DNA from: CAZKVJ01 sp964556225
GTDB lineage: Bacteria; Actinomycetota; Acidimicrobiia; Acidimicrobiales; Ilumatobacteraceae
Assembly (NCBI GenBank): GCA_964556225.1
Contig: CAZKVJ010000009.1
Coordinates: 81,489-145,488 of the forward strand
Length of the DNA stretch: 64,000 bases
Direction: 5' to 3'
In this document: positions 24,801 through 33,300 of the stretch, one piece after another
Layout: each line of letters begins with the position of its first letter
Numbering within the stretch: position 1 is the stretch's first letter
Notes under the pieces: generated by a model
Told to the model about the DNA's origin: nothing
Database searches by the model: none
What the model saw: only the letters and a program-made list of their open reading frames with translations
Made by a program: the position numbers and the translations under genes

Positions 24801-25835
24801 GCCGAGGTGGCGCGCCGGGGCGTAGCGGGCGGCGGTCCCACGATCGTCGTGCTGATCGACGGGATCGGGCCGCTGCGCAGCATGCTCGACGACGCCGACC
24901 GGCTGGAGGAGGCGACGCTCTTCGATCGGGTCGCGGCCGATGGGCCGGCGGTCGGGGTGGTCGTCGTGGCCGGGACGGATCGTCTGGCCGAGGTCCCGGC
25001 GGCGGTGATGGCCCGGGCCGAGACCCGCTGGGTGCTGCGCCTGGCCGACCCGGCTGACGCCACGGTGATCGGGCTGCGGCCGGGCGAGGTGCCACCGTCG
25101 GGTCCCGGCCGGCTGCGCGACGCTGGCACCGGGCTGGAGGCGCAGGTCGTCGTCCCGCCCGAGGCACCGTGGCCGGTCGCGGCCGGCCGCGGCCCGGACC
25201 CGGTGGGCGTGCTGAGCGACCACGTCCCGGCCGACACGTTGCCCGCCGGGCGAGCCATGGCGGAGGGCGGCGCCGAGCTCGCCGTCGGCCGCTGCGCCCG
25301 TGACCTGGGCCCGGCGATCCTCGAGGTGCCCGACGGCGAGCCGGTGCTGGTGGTGGGGCCACCCCGCAGCGGTCGCAGCACTGCGCTGGTGCGCCTGGCG
25401 GTGTCGTGGTCGCAGGCCCGTCCGGACGAGGGGATCGCCGTGATCGCGCCGCGCCGCTCGCCGCTGCGGGATGTGGGGCGCCACCGAGGGTGGATCGTGG
25501 TCGACGCCCTGGCGTCCGGCGGCGAGCCCGAGGGACGGGCCGGGCTGTGGGTCGTCGACGACGCTGAGCTGGTGGCCGACCTCGCACCGCCGGCGGGCGT
25601 CAGCGTCGTCGCCGCCGTCCGTGGGGACGCCCTGCGCGGGGCGTACGGCCACTGGACCGGCACCCTCCGCCGCGGTCGTCGCGGCCTGCTGCTCGGACCG
25701 ACCCCCGAGCTGGACGCCGACCTGCTCGGCGTGCCCCTTCGTCGCCGCCGCGAGCGGACGCCGGTGCCGCCCGGCCGGGGCTGGCTCGTCGCCGACGGCC
25801 TCGCCGAGGAGCTCCAGGTCGCCTGCGACCCCTGA
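21897..25835 (+). CDS. FtsK/SpoIIIE-type ATPase with N-terminal FHA domain (EccC/EssC-like)
   Basis: 1312 residues from ATG 21897. Residues 1-80 resemble a ubiquitin-like (YukD) fold. About 95-160 form an FHA domain (LLGPGRHVVGRSHLATVSVDD). About 220-260 hold one or two membrane helices (GSVLVTAVTGKWLFVVLGAV). Three ATPase modules follow. The first is complete: Walker A GTTGAGKSE from residue 594, Walker B VVIVDELAAL, and ATQRP. The second has a degenerate A motif (GGLGSGVTS, about 900), and the third reads GPPRSGRST (about 1154). This is the architecture of type VII secretion coupling ATPases, in which usually only module 1 is active. No WXG100, EccB, EccD, EccE or mycosin gene is nearby. 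Confidence 0.85.
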   Translation: MNDLHPIDILLLPDGDRRRIHPGTPTDTVADVAAALGSSVAGGALVVDGTVVPGRTPLALSGIGHGSRVAVPGAAGGAVTGPPVVAVWVEAGPAAGGHHLLGPGRHVVGRSHLATVSVDDPTLAPHQLLVDVDDRGEVSLTQLAGRLSARAAGDDRRPAVIVGASRLRFERVTNAGPPERTELAPGHVWHRPVRRTEPAPELLAMPEPDAGEARGPRPTGSAGAVAGLAGSVLVTAVTGKWLFVVLGAVGAVGALAAGWWPWLRWTAGRRRRSRRALELDAAHSAARRANLARLADHARRRIPDLAEALARVERGDPRLWERRADHGDAAEVVVGPGRVAHALGVLEDVPVTVDLGPGAVVGLAGAPGAVAALARSLVVQRAIASGPADWRLAVVTDDPAAWSWAEWLPQAAVVSAEAATGERADGSDLRPLLVVVTDAATLVPRTGPVRQLVSGAGVSTLVLAEARQALPAWCTVVAELHADATARVVHEPGDPLAEATTCHPAGLDAARAATVAARLARLVDPECAPGTALGVPEASLLELLGARASSGEAIAATWAEAAASAAPVAPLGLTASGAFVLDLVRDGPHALVAGTTGAGKSELLRTLVLGLAAGRSPEHLVFALLDFKGGATFDALSALPHTVGVVTDLDGAMADRVLRGLDAELRRREATLRDAGAADLDTYLRSGPATALARLVVIVDELAALAAELPEFLHTLIDLARRGRSLGIHLVLATQRPAGVIDDHVRANTQLRIALRVHDRADALDVVGDEAAARISRRLPGRALVRLGPDELVEVQVASSAGAVPGRGPGRLVVRAVSGTAPHRLGATGPSELDVLVERIGVAATLRGVAPPAPPWLPALPDRVEATPDPSVVGLVDDPDHQCRHALRWFPETGHTVVAGGLGSGVTSTLLTLARAATSSHEPERLHLYVLDGRGDPRWAWVEGMAHVGAVVPIADHERRHRLLARLAAEVARRGVAGGGPTIVVLIDGIGPLRSMLDDADRLEEATLFDRVAADGPAVGVVVVAGTDRLAEVPAAVMARAETRWVLRLADPADATVIGLRPGEVPPSGPGRLRDAGTGLEAQVVVPPEAPWPVAAGRGPDPVGVLSDHVPADTLPAGRAMAEGGAELAVGRCARDLGPAILEVPDGEPVLVVGPPRSGRSTALVRLAVSWSQARPDEGIAVIAPRRSPLRDVGRHRGWIVVDALASGGEPEGRAGLWVVDDAELVADLAPPAGVSVVAAVRGDALRGAYGHWTGTLRRGRRGLLLGPTPELDADLLGVPLRRRRERTPVPPGRGWLVADGLAEELQVACDP

Positions 25836-25872
25836 CGCCTTGCGCCCCTCATGGAACGGACCGAGAGGGGGG

Positions 25873-26547
25873 TCAGGCGGCGTCGAGGACGCCGTCGGTG
25901 ATGTGCACCGTGTGATCGCAGTAGTGGGTCATGCGGGTGTCGTGGGTGATGATGACGGCGGCCGTCCCTCGACCCTTGACCTCGCTGCGGATCAGCTCCA
26001 TCACCTGCTCACCGAGGTGGGTGTCGAGCGCGCTCGTGGGCTCGTCGAACAGGACCAGTGTCGGCTCGTTCATGAGCGCCCGCCCGATCGCCACCCGCTG
26101 GCGCTCGCCGCCGCTCAGCTGACCCGGCAGGTTGGCGCTGCGATGCGACAGGCCGAGCTCGTCGAGCAGCCGGTCGGCGCGGGCCTTCGACTCGGACCCG
26201 CGACGGCCCCGGAGCTCGTCGACCAGCAGCAGGTTCTCCTTGGCGGTGAGGAACGGCACGAGGTTGACGGACTGGAACACGAAGCCGACGGTGGTGCGCC
26301 GGAACTCGGTGAGCTCTCGCGGGTTCGCTCCCGAGATATCGCGCCCGCCGACGACGACATCGCCCGACGTGGCCTCGAGGAGCCCGCCGGCGATGGACAG
26401 CAGGGTGGTCTTGCCGCTGCCGGACGGTCCGATCAGGGCGATCATCTCGTCGCCGCCGACGGTGAGCGTGGCGTGGGCGAGGGCCGTGACGGCGGTGTCG
26501 CCGTCGCCGTAGACCTTGGTGACGTTGCGCAGCTCGAGTGCGTTCAC
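25873..26547 (-). CDS. ABC transporter ATP-binding protein (LolD/MacB type)
   Basis: 224 residues. GTG 26547 overlaps the stop of the upstream permease (GTGA). Walker A GPSGSGKTT, Q-loop FVFQSVNLVPFLT, signature LSGGERQRVAIGRAL, Walker B LVLFDEPTSALD and switch His VIITHD are all intact. With the two FtsX-type permeases upstream it forms a three-gene exporter or lipoprotein-release-type complex. No periplasmic adaptor gene is adjacent. The substrate is unknown. Confidence 0.92.
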   Translation of the reverse strand: MNALELRNVTKVYGDGDTAVTALAHATLTVGGDEMIALIGPSGSGKTTLLSIAGGLLEATSGDVVVGGRDISGANPRELTEFRRTTVGFVFQSVNLVPFLTAKENLLLVDELRGRRGSESKARADRLLDELGLSHRSANLPGQLSGGERQRVAIGRALMNEPTLVLFDEPTSALDTHLGEQVMELIRSEVKGRGTAAVIITHDTRMTHYCDHTVHITDGVLDAA

Positions 26548-27668
26548 TGGGCCGATCCGATCGCTTGGGCGGGGTCGATGCGCACGACCCGTCGCAGCGA
26601 CACCAGGCTGCCGAGGATCGAGCACACGACGAGGACGAGGTAGGTGGACACGACACGGCCGTTCTCGACCGTGAGCGGCAGGTTGGGCGGCGTGGCCCGC
26701 GCCACGAGCCAGACGATGGCGCCGCCGGCGAGGAAGCCGATGGTGGTGACCACCACGGCCTGGAGCGTGATGCCGGCGAAGAGCTGTCGGGTGCTGCCGC
26801 CGATCGCCTTGAGCACCCCGTACAGCGGCACCCGCTCCAGCGTGAGGAGCGAGAAGAACAGCCCCACGATCAGCACGACGATCGCGAAGGTCACGCCCAG
26901 GATCTGGTTGAACGTGCGCTTCTGCTCCTGGGTCCCCGGCAGCGAGCTCACCGCCTCGCTCTTGGTGAGCGACGAGGTGGCGCCGGTGCCCGGGCCGAGC
27001 TCGGCGGTCGCCGCGTCGATGTCGTCGGCCAGCGCGGCGGCGTCGGTGCCGCCAGCGCCCTGGACGACGAGCACCTGGAACACGTCGCCGGCGACGGTGG
27101 CGTCGGGCCGGCTGGCGTTCTGCACCTCTCGCCACGTGGCCGGATCGACCCACAGGGAGCCCTGCAGCAGGTAGCTGGTGTCCTCGACGAAGCCCTGGAC
27201 CGTGATCGGCACCCCGGCCGGGCCGACGGCGAGCGTGTCGCCCTCCTCGACCCCGAACGACTTCAGCCGCTCGTCGGCCCACGCCTGACCGGGCTCCGGC
27301 GGCGCCGGCACGCCCGACGGCGCGAGCTCGTAGCCGATGACGGCCACGTCGGCCAGCTCGTCCTCGCCCGGCACCGTCGCGCCGAGCAGGGCGATGCCGA
27401 GCCCACCGGTGGCCTCGACGCCTTGGACGGACTCGACCACCTCGCGGGTCTCGGGAGTGATCCGGCTGCGCAGGAACGAGTCACGGGAGGTGTCGCCGTA
27501 GACGAACACGTCGGCTTGCTGGGCCCGGATCGCCCCGGTGGAGCCGAGGTACAGCCCGTCGAGCAGCCCCGCCAGGAACATCAGCAGCGCGGCGAGCAGC
27601 GTGAGCACCACCGTGGCCATGACGAAGCGCCCTGGCCGGCGTCGCAGCTCGCGCCAGGCCAGCCTCAT
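26544..27668 (-). CDS. FtsX-like ABC transporter permease
   Basis: 374 residues from ATG 27668, which overlaps the stop of the preceding permease (ATGA). One N-terminal helix (GRFVMATVVLTLLAALLMFLAGLLDGLYLG), a large extracellular domain of about 200 residues, then three C-terminal helices with LLTLERVPLYGVLKAIGGSTRQLFAGI and VVRIDPAQAIG, the FtsX/MacB layout. It pairs with the permease encoded upstream and the ATPase downstream. Confidence 0.88.
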   Translation of the reverse strand: MRLAWRELRRRPGRFVMATVVLTLLAALLMFLAGLLDGLYLGSTGAIRAQQADVFVYGDTSRDSFLRSRITPETREVVESVQGVEATGGLGIALLGATVPGEDELADVAVIGYELAPSGVPAPPEPGQAWADERLKSFGVEEGDTLAVGPAGVPITVQGFVEDTSYLLQGSLWVDPATWREVQNASRPDATVAGDVFQVLVVQGAGGTDAAALADDIDAATAELGPGTGATSSLTKSEAVSSLPGTQEQKRTFNQILGVTFAIVVLIVGLFFSLLTLERVPLYGVLKAIGGSTRQLFAGITLQAVVVTTIGFLAGGAIVWLVARATPPNLPLTVENGRVVSTYLVLVVCSILGSLVSLRRVVRIDPAQAIGSAQ

Positions 27669-28822
27669 CGCAGCACCCCCTGTCCGGTGGTGGCCTCGAT
27701 CGGGTCGATCCGCAGCACCCGCCACACCGAGAACAGCGCGGCGACCAGTCCGAGCACGAGCACCACGACGGCGAACGACAGGATCGTGCCGGGCACCAGC
27801 TCGACGCCGATCGACGAGGCACCGGGGGCCACCACCGCCAGCAGTCCCACACCGAGCACGATGCCGGCGCCCACCACGAGTGCCGTCTGCGCGAGCAGCG
27901 AGCGCACCAGGGTGGCCCGCTTGGCGCCGATGGCCCGCAGCAGCGTGAGCGCCGCGGCCTTCTGCACGGTGATGATCAGCACGAACAGGGCGATCACCAG
28001 CAGCGCCGTGAGCAGCAGCAGGTAGATCACCGTGTCGAGCGACGTGGACACGCTCTCGACGCCGGGCGAGCCGTCGACGGCCTGCTGGCGGGTGAGCGGC
28101 TCGACGCCCTCGACCGCGGCGCCGATCGCCTCGACCGCCGCTTGCGGGCTGAGCCCGTCGGCCGGCTCGACGGCCGCCACGGACGGGTAGACGGCGGTCG
28201 CATCGGGGTTGCGGACGCGGCGGGCGGCTTCGTAGGTGTCCCAGCCGACGAACAGCGTGGGCGACACGGAGAAGTTGATGTCCTCGGCCAGGCCGACGAC
28301 GGTGATCTCGAGACCCTCCGGCTCGACCCGCACCACGTCGCCGATGTCGAAGCCCTCGTCGGCGTTGCGCTCGCTGGCGACGGCCTCGCCCGGCCCCTCC
28401 GGCAGCCGGCCCTCGATCAGGGTCGTCGGTGCGCCGAGCCCCGCCCCCGGCCCGGTCAGGTCGTAGCCGAAGATCGCGGCGTCCACGAGACGGTCGGCCG
28501 GCTCCGGCTCCTCACGCGACACCGGGGTGCTCACCGTGAACGTGCCCTCGCCGAGACGCCCCACGGCGCCGACCTCGGGGACCTCGGCGATGGCGGCGAG
28601 CTGGTCCGGGGTGATCTGGCTGCCCTCGAGGTTGGTGCGGGCCTGGTCGCCGTAGACGAGCACCGGCGCGCTCTGGTTGCGCAGCGCCCCGATGAACTGG
28701 GTGATGAGCCCGTTCTTCAGCCCGTCCTGGAACAGCACGAGGAACACCAGCAGCCCGACGGCCACGACGAGCAGCGCGAAGCGGGCCTTGGACCGGCGGA
28801 TCTCACGCAGGGCGAGGAACAC
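27665..28822 (-). CDS. FtsX-like ABC transporter permease
   Basis: 385 residues, first gene of the exporter operon. Same topology as its partner: helix 1 in RFALLVVAVGLLVFLVLFQDGL, an external domain with DLTGPGAGLGAP, and a C-terminal three-helix block with AAALTLLRAIGAKRATLVRSLL and RIDPIEATTGQGVLR. The two permeases are clearly paralogous (similar ends RIDPxxA), suggesting a tandem duplication that now forms a heterodimer. It is divergent from the quaternary-amine importer operon at 28922, with about 100 bp between. Confidence 0.88.
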   Translation of the reverse strand: MFLALREIRRSKARFALLVVAVGLLVFLVLFQDGLKNGLITQFIGALRNQSAPVLVYGDQARTNLEGSQITPDQLAAIAEVPEVGAVGRLGEGTFTVSTPVSREEPEPADRLVDAAIFGYDLTGPGAGLGAPTTLIEGRLPEGPGEAVASERNADEGFDIGDVVRVEPEGLEITVVGLAEDINFSVSPTLFVGWDTYEAARRVRNPDATAVYPSVAAVEPADGLSPQAAVEAIGAAVEGVEPLTRQQAVDGSPGVESVSTSLDTVIYLLLLTALLVIALFVLIITVQKAAALTLLRAIGAKRATLVRSLLAQTALVVGAGIVLGVGLLAVVAPGASSIGVELVPGTILSFAVVVLVLGLVAALFSVWRVLRIDPIEATTGQGVLR

Positions 28823-28921
28823 GGCGCCGGAGTCTGGCGGGAAAATTGCCGGGATCCACCGCGTAAACTCGACGAGCGTTCGTCCGCACGCCGGTCGAGC
28901 CCGCTGGTCGAGGGGGAGTGC

Positions 28922-29956
28922 GTGATCGAGCTCGAGCAGGTGACCAAGCGCTACGCCGACGGCACGGTCGCCGTCGAAGCGCTATCGCTCGAGATGCCCA
29001 CCGGCACCATCACGTGCCTCGTCGGTTCGTCCGGCTGCGGCAAGACCACCACGCTGCGGATGGTCAACCGGATGGTCGAGCCGACCTCGGGCCGGGTGCT
29101 CGTCGACGGTGTGGACGTGCGCACGCTGTCGCCACACGAGCTGCGGCGGCGGATCGGCTACGTCATCCAGCACGCCGGGCTGTTCCCCCACCGCAGTGTG
29201 CTCGACAACGTCACGACGGTGCCACGCCTGCTCGGGTGGAGCCGGGCCCGCGCCACGGACCGGGCACGAGAGCTGCTCGAGCTGGTCGGCCTCGACCCGG
29301 CGCTGGCCGGGCGCTACCCGGCCCAGCTCTCGGGTGGCCAGCAGCAGCGGGTCGGGGTGGCGAGGGCGCTGGCCGCCGATCCACCGGTGCTGCTGATGGA
29401 CGAGCCGTTCGGGGCGGTCGATCCGGTGCAGCGGGCGCAGCTGCAGGCCGAGTTCGCCAGGCTTCAGCGCGAGCTGCGCAAGACGGTCGTGTTCGTCACC
29501 CACGACGTGCACGAGGCGGTGCGCCTCGGCGACCGGGTCGCCGTGCTCGGCGTCGGCGCACGGGTCCACCAGCACTGCACGCCGTCCGAGCTGCTGGCGG
29601 CGCCGGCCGACGAGATGGTGGCCGAGTTCCTGGGGACCGACCGGCGGATCACCCTGCTCGGCCTGGTCGACGCCGGCCAGGTCCCCGTCCGAGCGCTCGA
29701 CGACCCGTGCAGCGAGTGGGACCTCGCCGTCGACGGGTCGGGGCAGCCGACCGCGTGGCGATCGCGTGCGGGCGCCGCCGGCAGCTGGGCGCTGGTTCCC
29801 GTGGGGCCCGCCGGCACCGCCCGCGACCTGCTCGACGCGGCGCTGTCGTCGCCGGCGCGGGCGGCCGTGCGCGTCGACGAGCAGGGACGGGCGATCGGGC
29901 GCGTGCACCTCGACGACGTGGCCTTGCTGGCCGAGACATGGGCGGCCCGAGCGTGA
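28922..29956 (+). CDS. Glycine betaine/choline-type ABC importer, ATP-binding protein
   Basis: 344 residues from GTG 28922, preceded by AGGGGGAG. Walker A GSSGCGKTT, signature LSGGQQQRVGVARAL, Walker B VLLMDEPFGAVDP and switch VFVTHD. HELRRRIGYVIQHAGLFPHRSVLDNV is typical of OpuCA/ProV-type ATPases. Residues 245-344 form an additional C-terminal regulatory region in place of tandem CBS domains. A -10-like TAAACT lies at 28864-28869. First gene of a four-gene operon with ATGA/GTGA overlaps throughout; it energises uptake of compatible solutes. Confidence 0.9.
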   Translation: MIELEQVTKRYADGTVAVEALSLEMPTGTITCLVGSSGCGKTTTLRMVNRMVEPTSGRVLVDGVDVRTLSPHELRRRIGYVIQHAGLFPHRSVLDNVTTVPRLLGWSRARATDRARELLELVGLDPALAGRYPAQLSGGQQQRVGVARALAADPPVLLMDEPFGAVDPVQRAQLQAEFARLQRELRKTVVFVTHDVHEAVRLGDRVAVLGVGARVHQHCTPSELLAAPADEMVAEFLGTDRRITLLGLVDAGQVPVRALDDPCSEWDLAVDGSGQPTAWRSRAGAAGSWALVPVGPAGTARDLLDAALSSPARAAVRVDEQGRAIGRVHLDDVALLAETWAARA

Positions 29957-30624
29957 TCGCGTCGCCACCGAGCTGGAGCGGACGGGTGCTCAGCGGCAAC
30001 TGGGACGTCATCGCTCACTACGCGCTCATCCACCTGCGCTACACGGTGATCGCCGTGGGGCTGGGCACGCTGATGGCGCTCCCGCTGGCGTACGTGTCGT
30101 TCCGCTGGCCGCGCACCTACCCGTCGGTCCTGTCGCTGTCGAACGTGCTCTACGCCATCCCTTCCGTGGCGATGTTCGTGATGCTCTCGCCGTTCCTCGG
30201 CTTCACCAACGACAAGCCGGTCATCGTGGCGATGGCCATCTACACGCTCGTCATCCTCGTGCGGAACATGGTCGAGGGGCTCCGAGCGGTTCCGCCGTCG
30301 GTCGTCGACGCGGCCACGGCGATGGGCTACCGGCCGATGCGCCGCTTCGCCGCCGTCGAGCTGCCGCTGGCGCTGCCGGGCATCGTCGCCGGGCTCCGCC
30401 TGGCGACCGTGTCGACCATCTCGCTCATCAGCGTCGCCGCCGTCGTGGGTCGGGGCGGGTTGGGCCGGCTGTTCGACGACGGCTTCGCCCGCGACATCGA
30501 CATCGAGGTGTGGGCGGGCCTCGGTGCGATCGTGGTGCTGGCGCTGGGGATGGACCTCCTGATCGTCGGGCTGGGCCGCCTCGCCACCCCCTGGACCCGA
30601 GCGGCCGAGAGCAGGGCACCATGA
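29953..30624 (+). CDS. Glycine betaine/choline-type ABC importer, permease 1
   Basis: 223 residues from GTG 29953 (GTGA overlap with the ATPase); ATG 29938 is an alternative. Five to six membrane helices and the EAA-type loop AATAMGYRPMRRFAAVELPLALPGIVAGLRLATV, which contacts the ATPase. YAIPSVAMFVML and VGRGGLGRLFDDGF are typical of OpuCB/YehW-like permeases. Works with the second permease at 30621. Confidence 0.9.
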   Translation: MIASPPSWSGRVLSGNWDVIAHYALIHLRYTVIAVGLGTLMALPLAYVSFRWPRTYPSVLSLSNVLYAIPSVAMFVMLSPFLGFTNDKPVIVAMAIYTLVILVRNMVEGLRAVPPSVVDAATAMGYRPMRRFAAVELPLALPGIVAGLRLATVSTISLISVAAVVGRGGLGRLFDDGFARDIDIEVWAGLGAIVVLALGMDLLIVGLGRLATPWTRAAESRAP

Positions 30625-31352
30625 GCGATGTCATCGACGGTGTGCAGTGGCTGTTCGACCCGGACAGCTGGTGGGGTGCCAACGGGCTCGCCCACCGCAT
30701 CTGGGAGCACCTGTGGTACTCGGCGCTGGCGACCGTCCTGGCGATCGCCATCGGGCTGCCGATCGGGCTGCTGATCGGCCACACCGGGCGGGGGCGGATC
30801 TTCGCCGGCGGCTCCGCGGGCGTGCTGCGGGCCGTGCCCACGATCGGCGTGGTGATCCTCGTGTTCCGGTGGCGGCCGGGGTCGGTGTGGCCGGTGCTGG
30901 TGGCGCTCGTGGTGCTGGCCGTCCCGCCGGTGATGCTGAACGCGGCAGCCGGCATCGACAGCATCGAGCCCGGCATCCGCGACGCCGCCCGGGGGATGGG
31001 CCTGCGAGGCGGTCAGGTGCTGCGCCAGGTGGAGATCCCCATCGCGCTCCCGCTGATCCTGGCGGGGATGCGCTCGGCGGCCAACCAGGTCATCGCCACC
31101 GCCACCGTCGCCGGGTTCTACGCCCTCGGTGGGCTCGGCCGGTTCATCTTCACCGGGTACGGCACGCAGCGGCTCGAGGTGGTCTACGGCGCGACCATCA
31201 TGGTGATCCTGCTCGTGCTGCTGGTCGAGGCCGGGTTCGCCCTCGCCCAGCGGCTGCTCGTGTCCCCAGGTCTGCGCGTCGACCGCCGGCGTGCCAGAGA
31301 GGCGACCTCGTGGTCGCCGGTCCCCATCCCCGTCGAAGGAGCAAGCCCATGA
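30621..31352 (+). CDS. Glycine betaine/choline-type ABC importer, permease 2
   Basis: 243 residues. ATG 30621 overlaps the stop of permease 1. The N-terminal WWGANGLAHRIWEHLWYSALATVLAIAIG is typical of OpuCD-like proteins. The EAA loop is RDAARGMGLRGGQVLRQVEIPIALPLILAG, then GFYALGGLGRFIFTGY. It forms the heterodimeric channel with permease 1. Confidence 0.9.
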   Translation: MSDVIDGVQWLFDPDSWWGANGLAHRIWEHLWYSALATVLAIAIGLPIGLLIGHTGRGRIFAGGSAGVLRAVPTIGVVILVFRWRPGSVWPVLVALVVLAVPPVMLNAAAGIDSIEPGIRDAARGMGLRGGQVLRQVEIPIALPLILAGMRSAANQVIATATVAGFYALGGLGRFIFTGYGTQRLEVVYGATIMVILLVLLVEAGFALAQRLLVSPGLRVDRRRAREATSWSPVPIPVEGASP

Positions 31353-32332
31353 GGACCATGAAGCGCACCCCCTCCCGCCTGATCGCGCTCGGCGCCATCG
31401 CCGCCCTCGGGCTCGCCGCCTGCGGCGACGACGACGACGGCGGCGACGCGAGCGCTCCGCCCACCGAGGCGCCGGCGGGCTCCGAGGCGCCCGCTGGCAC
31501 CGACGCTGCGGGCGTCACCATCACGGTCGGCTCGGCCGACTTCCCGGAGAGCCAGCTGCTGGCCGAGATCTACGCCCAGGCGCTCGAGGCCGGCGGCGTG
31601 CCGGTCGACACCGAGCTGAACATCGGCTCGCGCGAGGTGTACTTCGCCGCCATCGAGAGCGGCGAGACCGACCTCCAGCCGGAGTACACCAACTCGCTGC
31701 TGTCGTTCGTGATGCGCCGGTCCGACCCTTCGGCGCTGCCGGAGGCCACCAACGTCGACGAGCAGGTGGCGGCGCTCGGCGAAGCGCTGCCGGACGGCCT
31801 CGAGGTGCTGACCCCCTCGACCGCCGAGGACAAGGACGTGATCGTGTGCTCGGGCGACGTGGCCGAGCAGTACGGGCTCGCCACCTTGTCGGACCTCGCC
31901 GAGGTGTCCGGCGAGATCACCATCGGTGCCCCACCGGAGTTCGAGAACCGGGCCCCGTTCGGTCTCGTCGGCTTCGAGGAGATCTACGGCGCCACCTTCG
32001 CCGAGTTCGTGCCACTCGACATCGGCGCCATGGCCGACGCCATCAAGGGTGGGGCGATCGACTGCGGGAACATGTTCTCCACGATGAGCGCCATCACGAC
32101 CGAGGGCTTCGTCGCGCTGGAGGACGACAAGGGCGTCGTCCCGAACGAGGCCGTCCTGGCGTTGATCCGCTCCGAGGTCGCGAGTGACGAGGTGGTCGCC
32201 ATCCTCGACGCGGTGTCGGCGGCGCTCGACACCGAGGGGCTGAAGGCGATGATGGTGCGCGTCGAGGTCGGCGCCGAGGACCCGGCGGTCGTGGCCGCCG
32301 ACTTCCTGGCCGAGAACGGGCTGGCCGGCTGA
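31349..32332 (+). CDS. Glycine betaine/choline-type ABC importer, substrate-binding lipoprotein
   Basis: 327 residues; ATG 31349 overlaps the permease stop. Lipobox LGLAAC (Cys 25), acidic linker, then the OpuAC/OsmF fold: ITVGSADFPESQLLAEIYAQAL, SGETDLQPEYTNSLLSFV, and lobe two with IVCSGDVAEQYGL and GAIDCGNMFSTM. Family members bind glycine betaine, choline, carnitine or related osmolytes outside the membrane. The ligand-cage aromatic residues cannot be assigned with certainty. Confidence 0.9.
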   Translation: MRTMKRTPSRLIALGAIAALGLAACGDDDDGGDASAPPTEAPAGSEAPAGTDAAGVTITVGSADFPESQLLAEIYAQALEAGGVPVDTELNIGSREVYFAAIESGETDLQPEYTNSLLSFVMRRSDPSALPEATNVDEQVAALGEALPDGLEVLTPSTAEDKDVIVCSGDVAEQYGLATLSDLAEVSGEITIGAPPEFENRAPFGLVGFEEIYGATFAEFVPLDIGAMADAIKGGAIDCGNMFSTMSAITTEGFVALEDDKGVVPNEAVLALIRSEVASDEVVAILDAVSAALDTEGLKAMMVRVEVGAEDPAVVAADFLAENGLAG

Positions 32333-32355
32333 CCGGCCCGGTACCGTCCTGACCC

Positions 32356-33300
32356 GTGATCGAGGTCCGGCGGCTCACCAAGCGCTTCGGGCGGGTCGTC
32401 GCCGTCGACGACCTCAGCTTCGAGGTGTACCCGGGCCGGGTCACCGGCTTCCTCGGGCCGAACGGGTCCGGCAAGAGCACGACCATGCGCTGCATGCTCG
32501 GGCTCGACATCGCCGACGCCGGCACCACCACCTTCGACGGGCGGCCCTACCGCTCGATCAGCGAGCCGCTGCGCGAGGTCGGCTCGCTGCTCGACGCCGG
32601 GTACGTCCACCCCGGGCGCAGCGCCCGCAACCACCTGCGCTGGCTGGCAGCCTCGAACGGGCTGCCAGCCCGCCGGGTGGACGAGGCGCTCGCCATGGTG
32701 GGGCTCGACACCGTCGCCCGCAAGCGGGTCAAGGCCTACTCCCTCGGGATGAAGCAGCGCCTCGGGCTGGCTGCGGTCATGCTCGGCGACCCGGCCACGG
32801 TCATCCTCGACGAGCCGGCCAACGGCCTCGACCCCGAGGGCATGCGCTGGATCCGCGACCTGCTCGGCTACCTGGCCGGCCAGGGCCGGGCGGTGTTCGT
32901 CTCCAGCCACCTGCTGTCGGAGATGGCGCTGATGGCCCACGATCTCGTGGTCATCGGGCGGGGCCGGCTCATCGAGCGCTGCACGGTCGACGACTTCGTC
33001 GAGCGCCACTCCCGCCGGTGGGTGCGCGTGCGAGGGCCGCAGCTCGCGCCGCTGCTCGACGGCCTTGCTCGCGGCGGCGCCACCATCAGCGCCGTGGACG
33101 GAGCCGCCGACGGATCCGGCTTCGACGTCGAGGGTCCGACGTGTGCCGACGTGGGCGAGCTCGCCGCCCGCCTCGGAGTGGTCCTGCACGAGCTGTCGCC
33201 TCAGGTCGGCTCGCTCGAGGAGGCGTTCCTGCAGGCCACCGCGGCGGCGGGCGAGTACCACTCGCAGCTGCCGCCACCGGCCCCGGGGAGCGTGCCGTGA
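32356..33300 (+). CDS. ABC transporter ATP-binding protein (ABC-2/DrrA type)
   Basis: 314 residues from GTG 32356. Walker A GPNGSGKST, signature YSLGMKQRLGLAAVML (the LGMxQR variant of drug- and bacteriocin-exporter ATPases), Walker B VILDEPANGLDPEGM and switch VFVSSHLLSEM. About 95 residues follow the ATPase core, as usual in DrrA-like proteins. Its stop overlaps the start of the membrane partner (GTGA). Probably an exporter; substrate unknown. Confidence 0.9.
   Translation: MIEVRRLTKRFGRVVAVDDLSFEVYPGRVTGFLGPNGSGKSTTMRCMLGLDIADAGTTTFDGRPYRSISEPLREVGSLLDAGYVHPGRSARNHLRWLAASNGLPARRVDEALAMVGLDTVARKRVKAYSLGMKQRLGLAAVMLGDPATVILDEPANGLDPEGMRWIRDLLGYLAGQGRAVFVSSHLLSEMALMAHDLVVIGRGRLIERCTVDDFVERHSRRWVRVRGPQLAPLLDGLARGGATISAVDGAADGSGFDVEGPTCADVGELAARLGVVLHELSPQVGSLEEAFLQATAAAGEYHSQLPPPAPGSVP

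Noticed and set aside
21897..25835. Complete type VII secretion locus
   Set aside because: No WXG100, EccB, EccD, EccE or mycosin genes are present in the neighbourhood.
25836..25872. Terminator hairpin CCCCTC/GAGGGG between convergent genes
   Set aside because: Only a six-base stem with a long loop; too weak to list as a feature.
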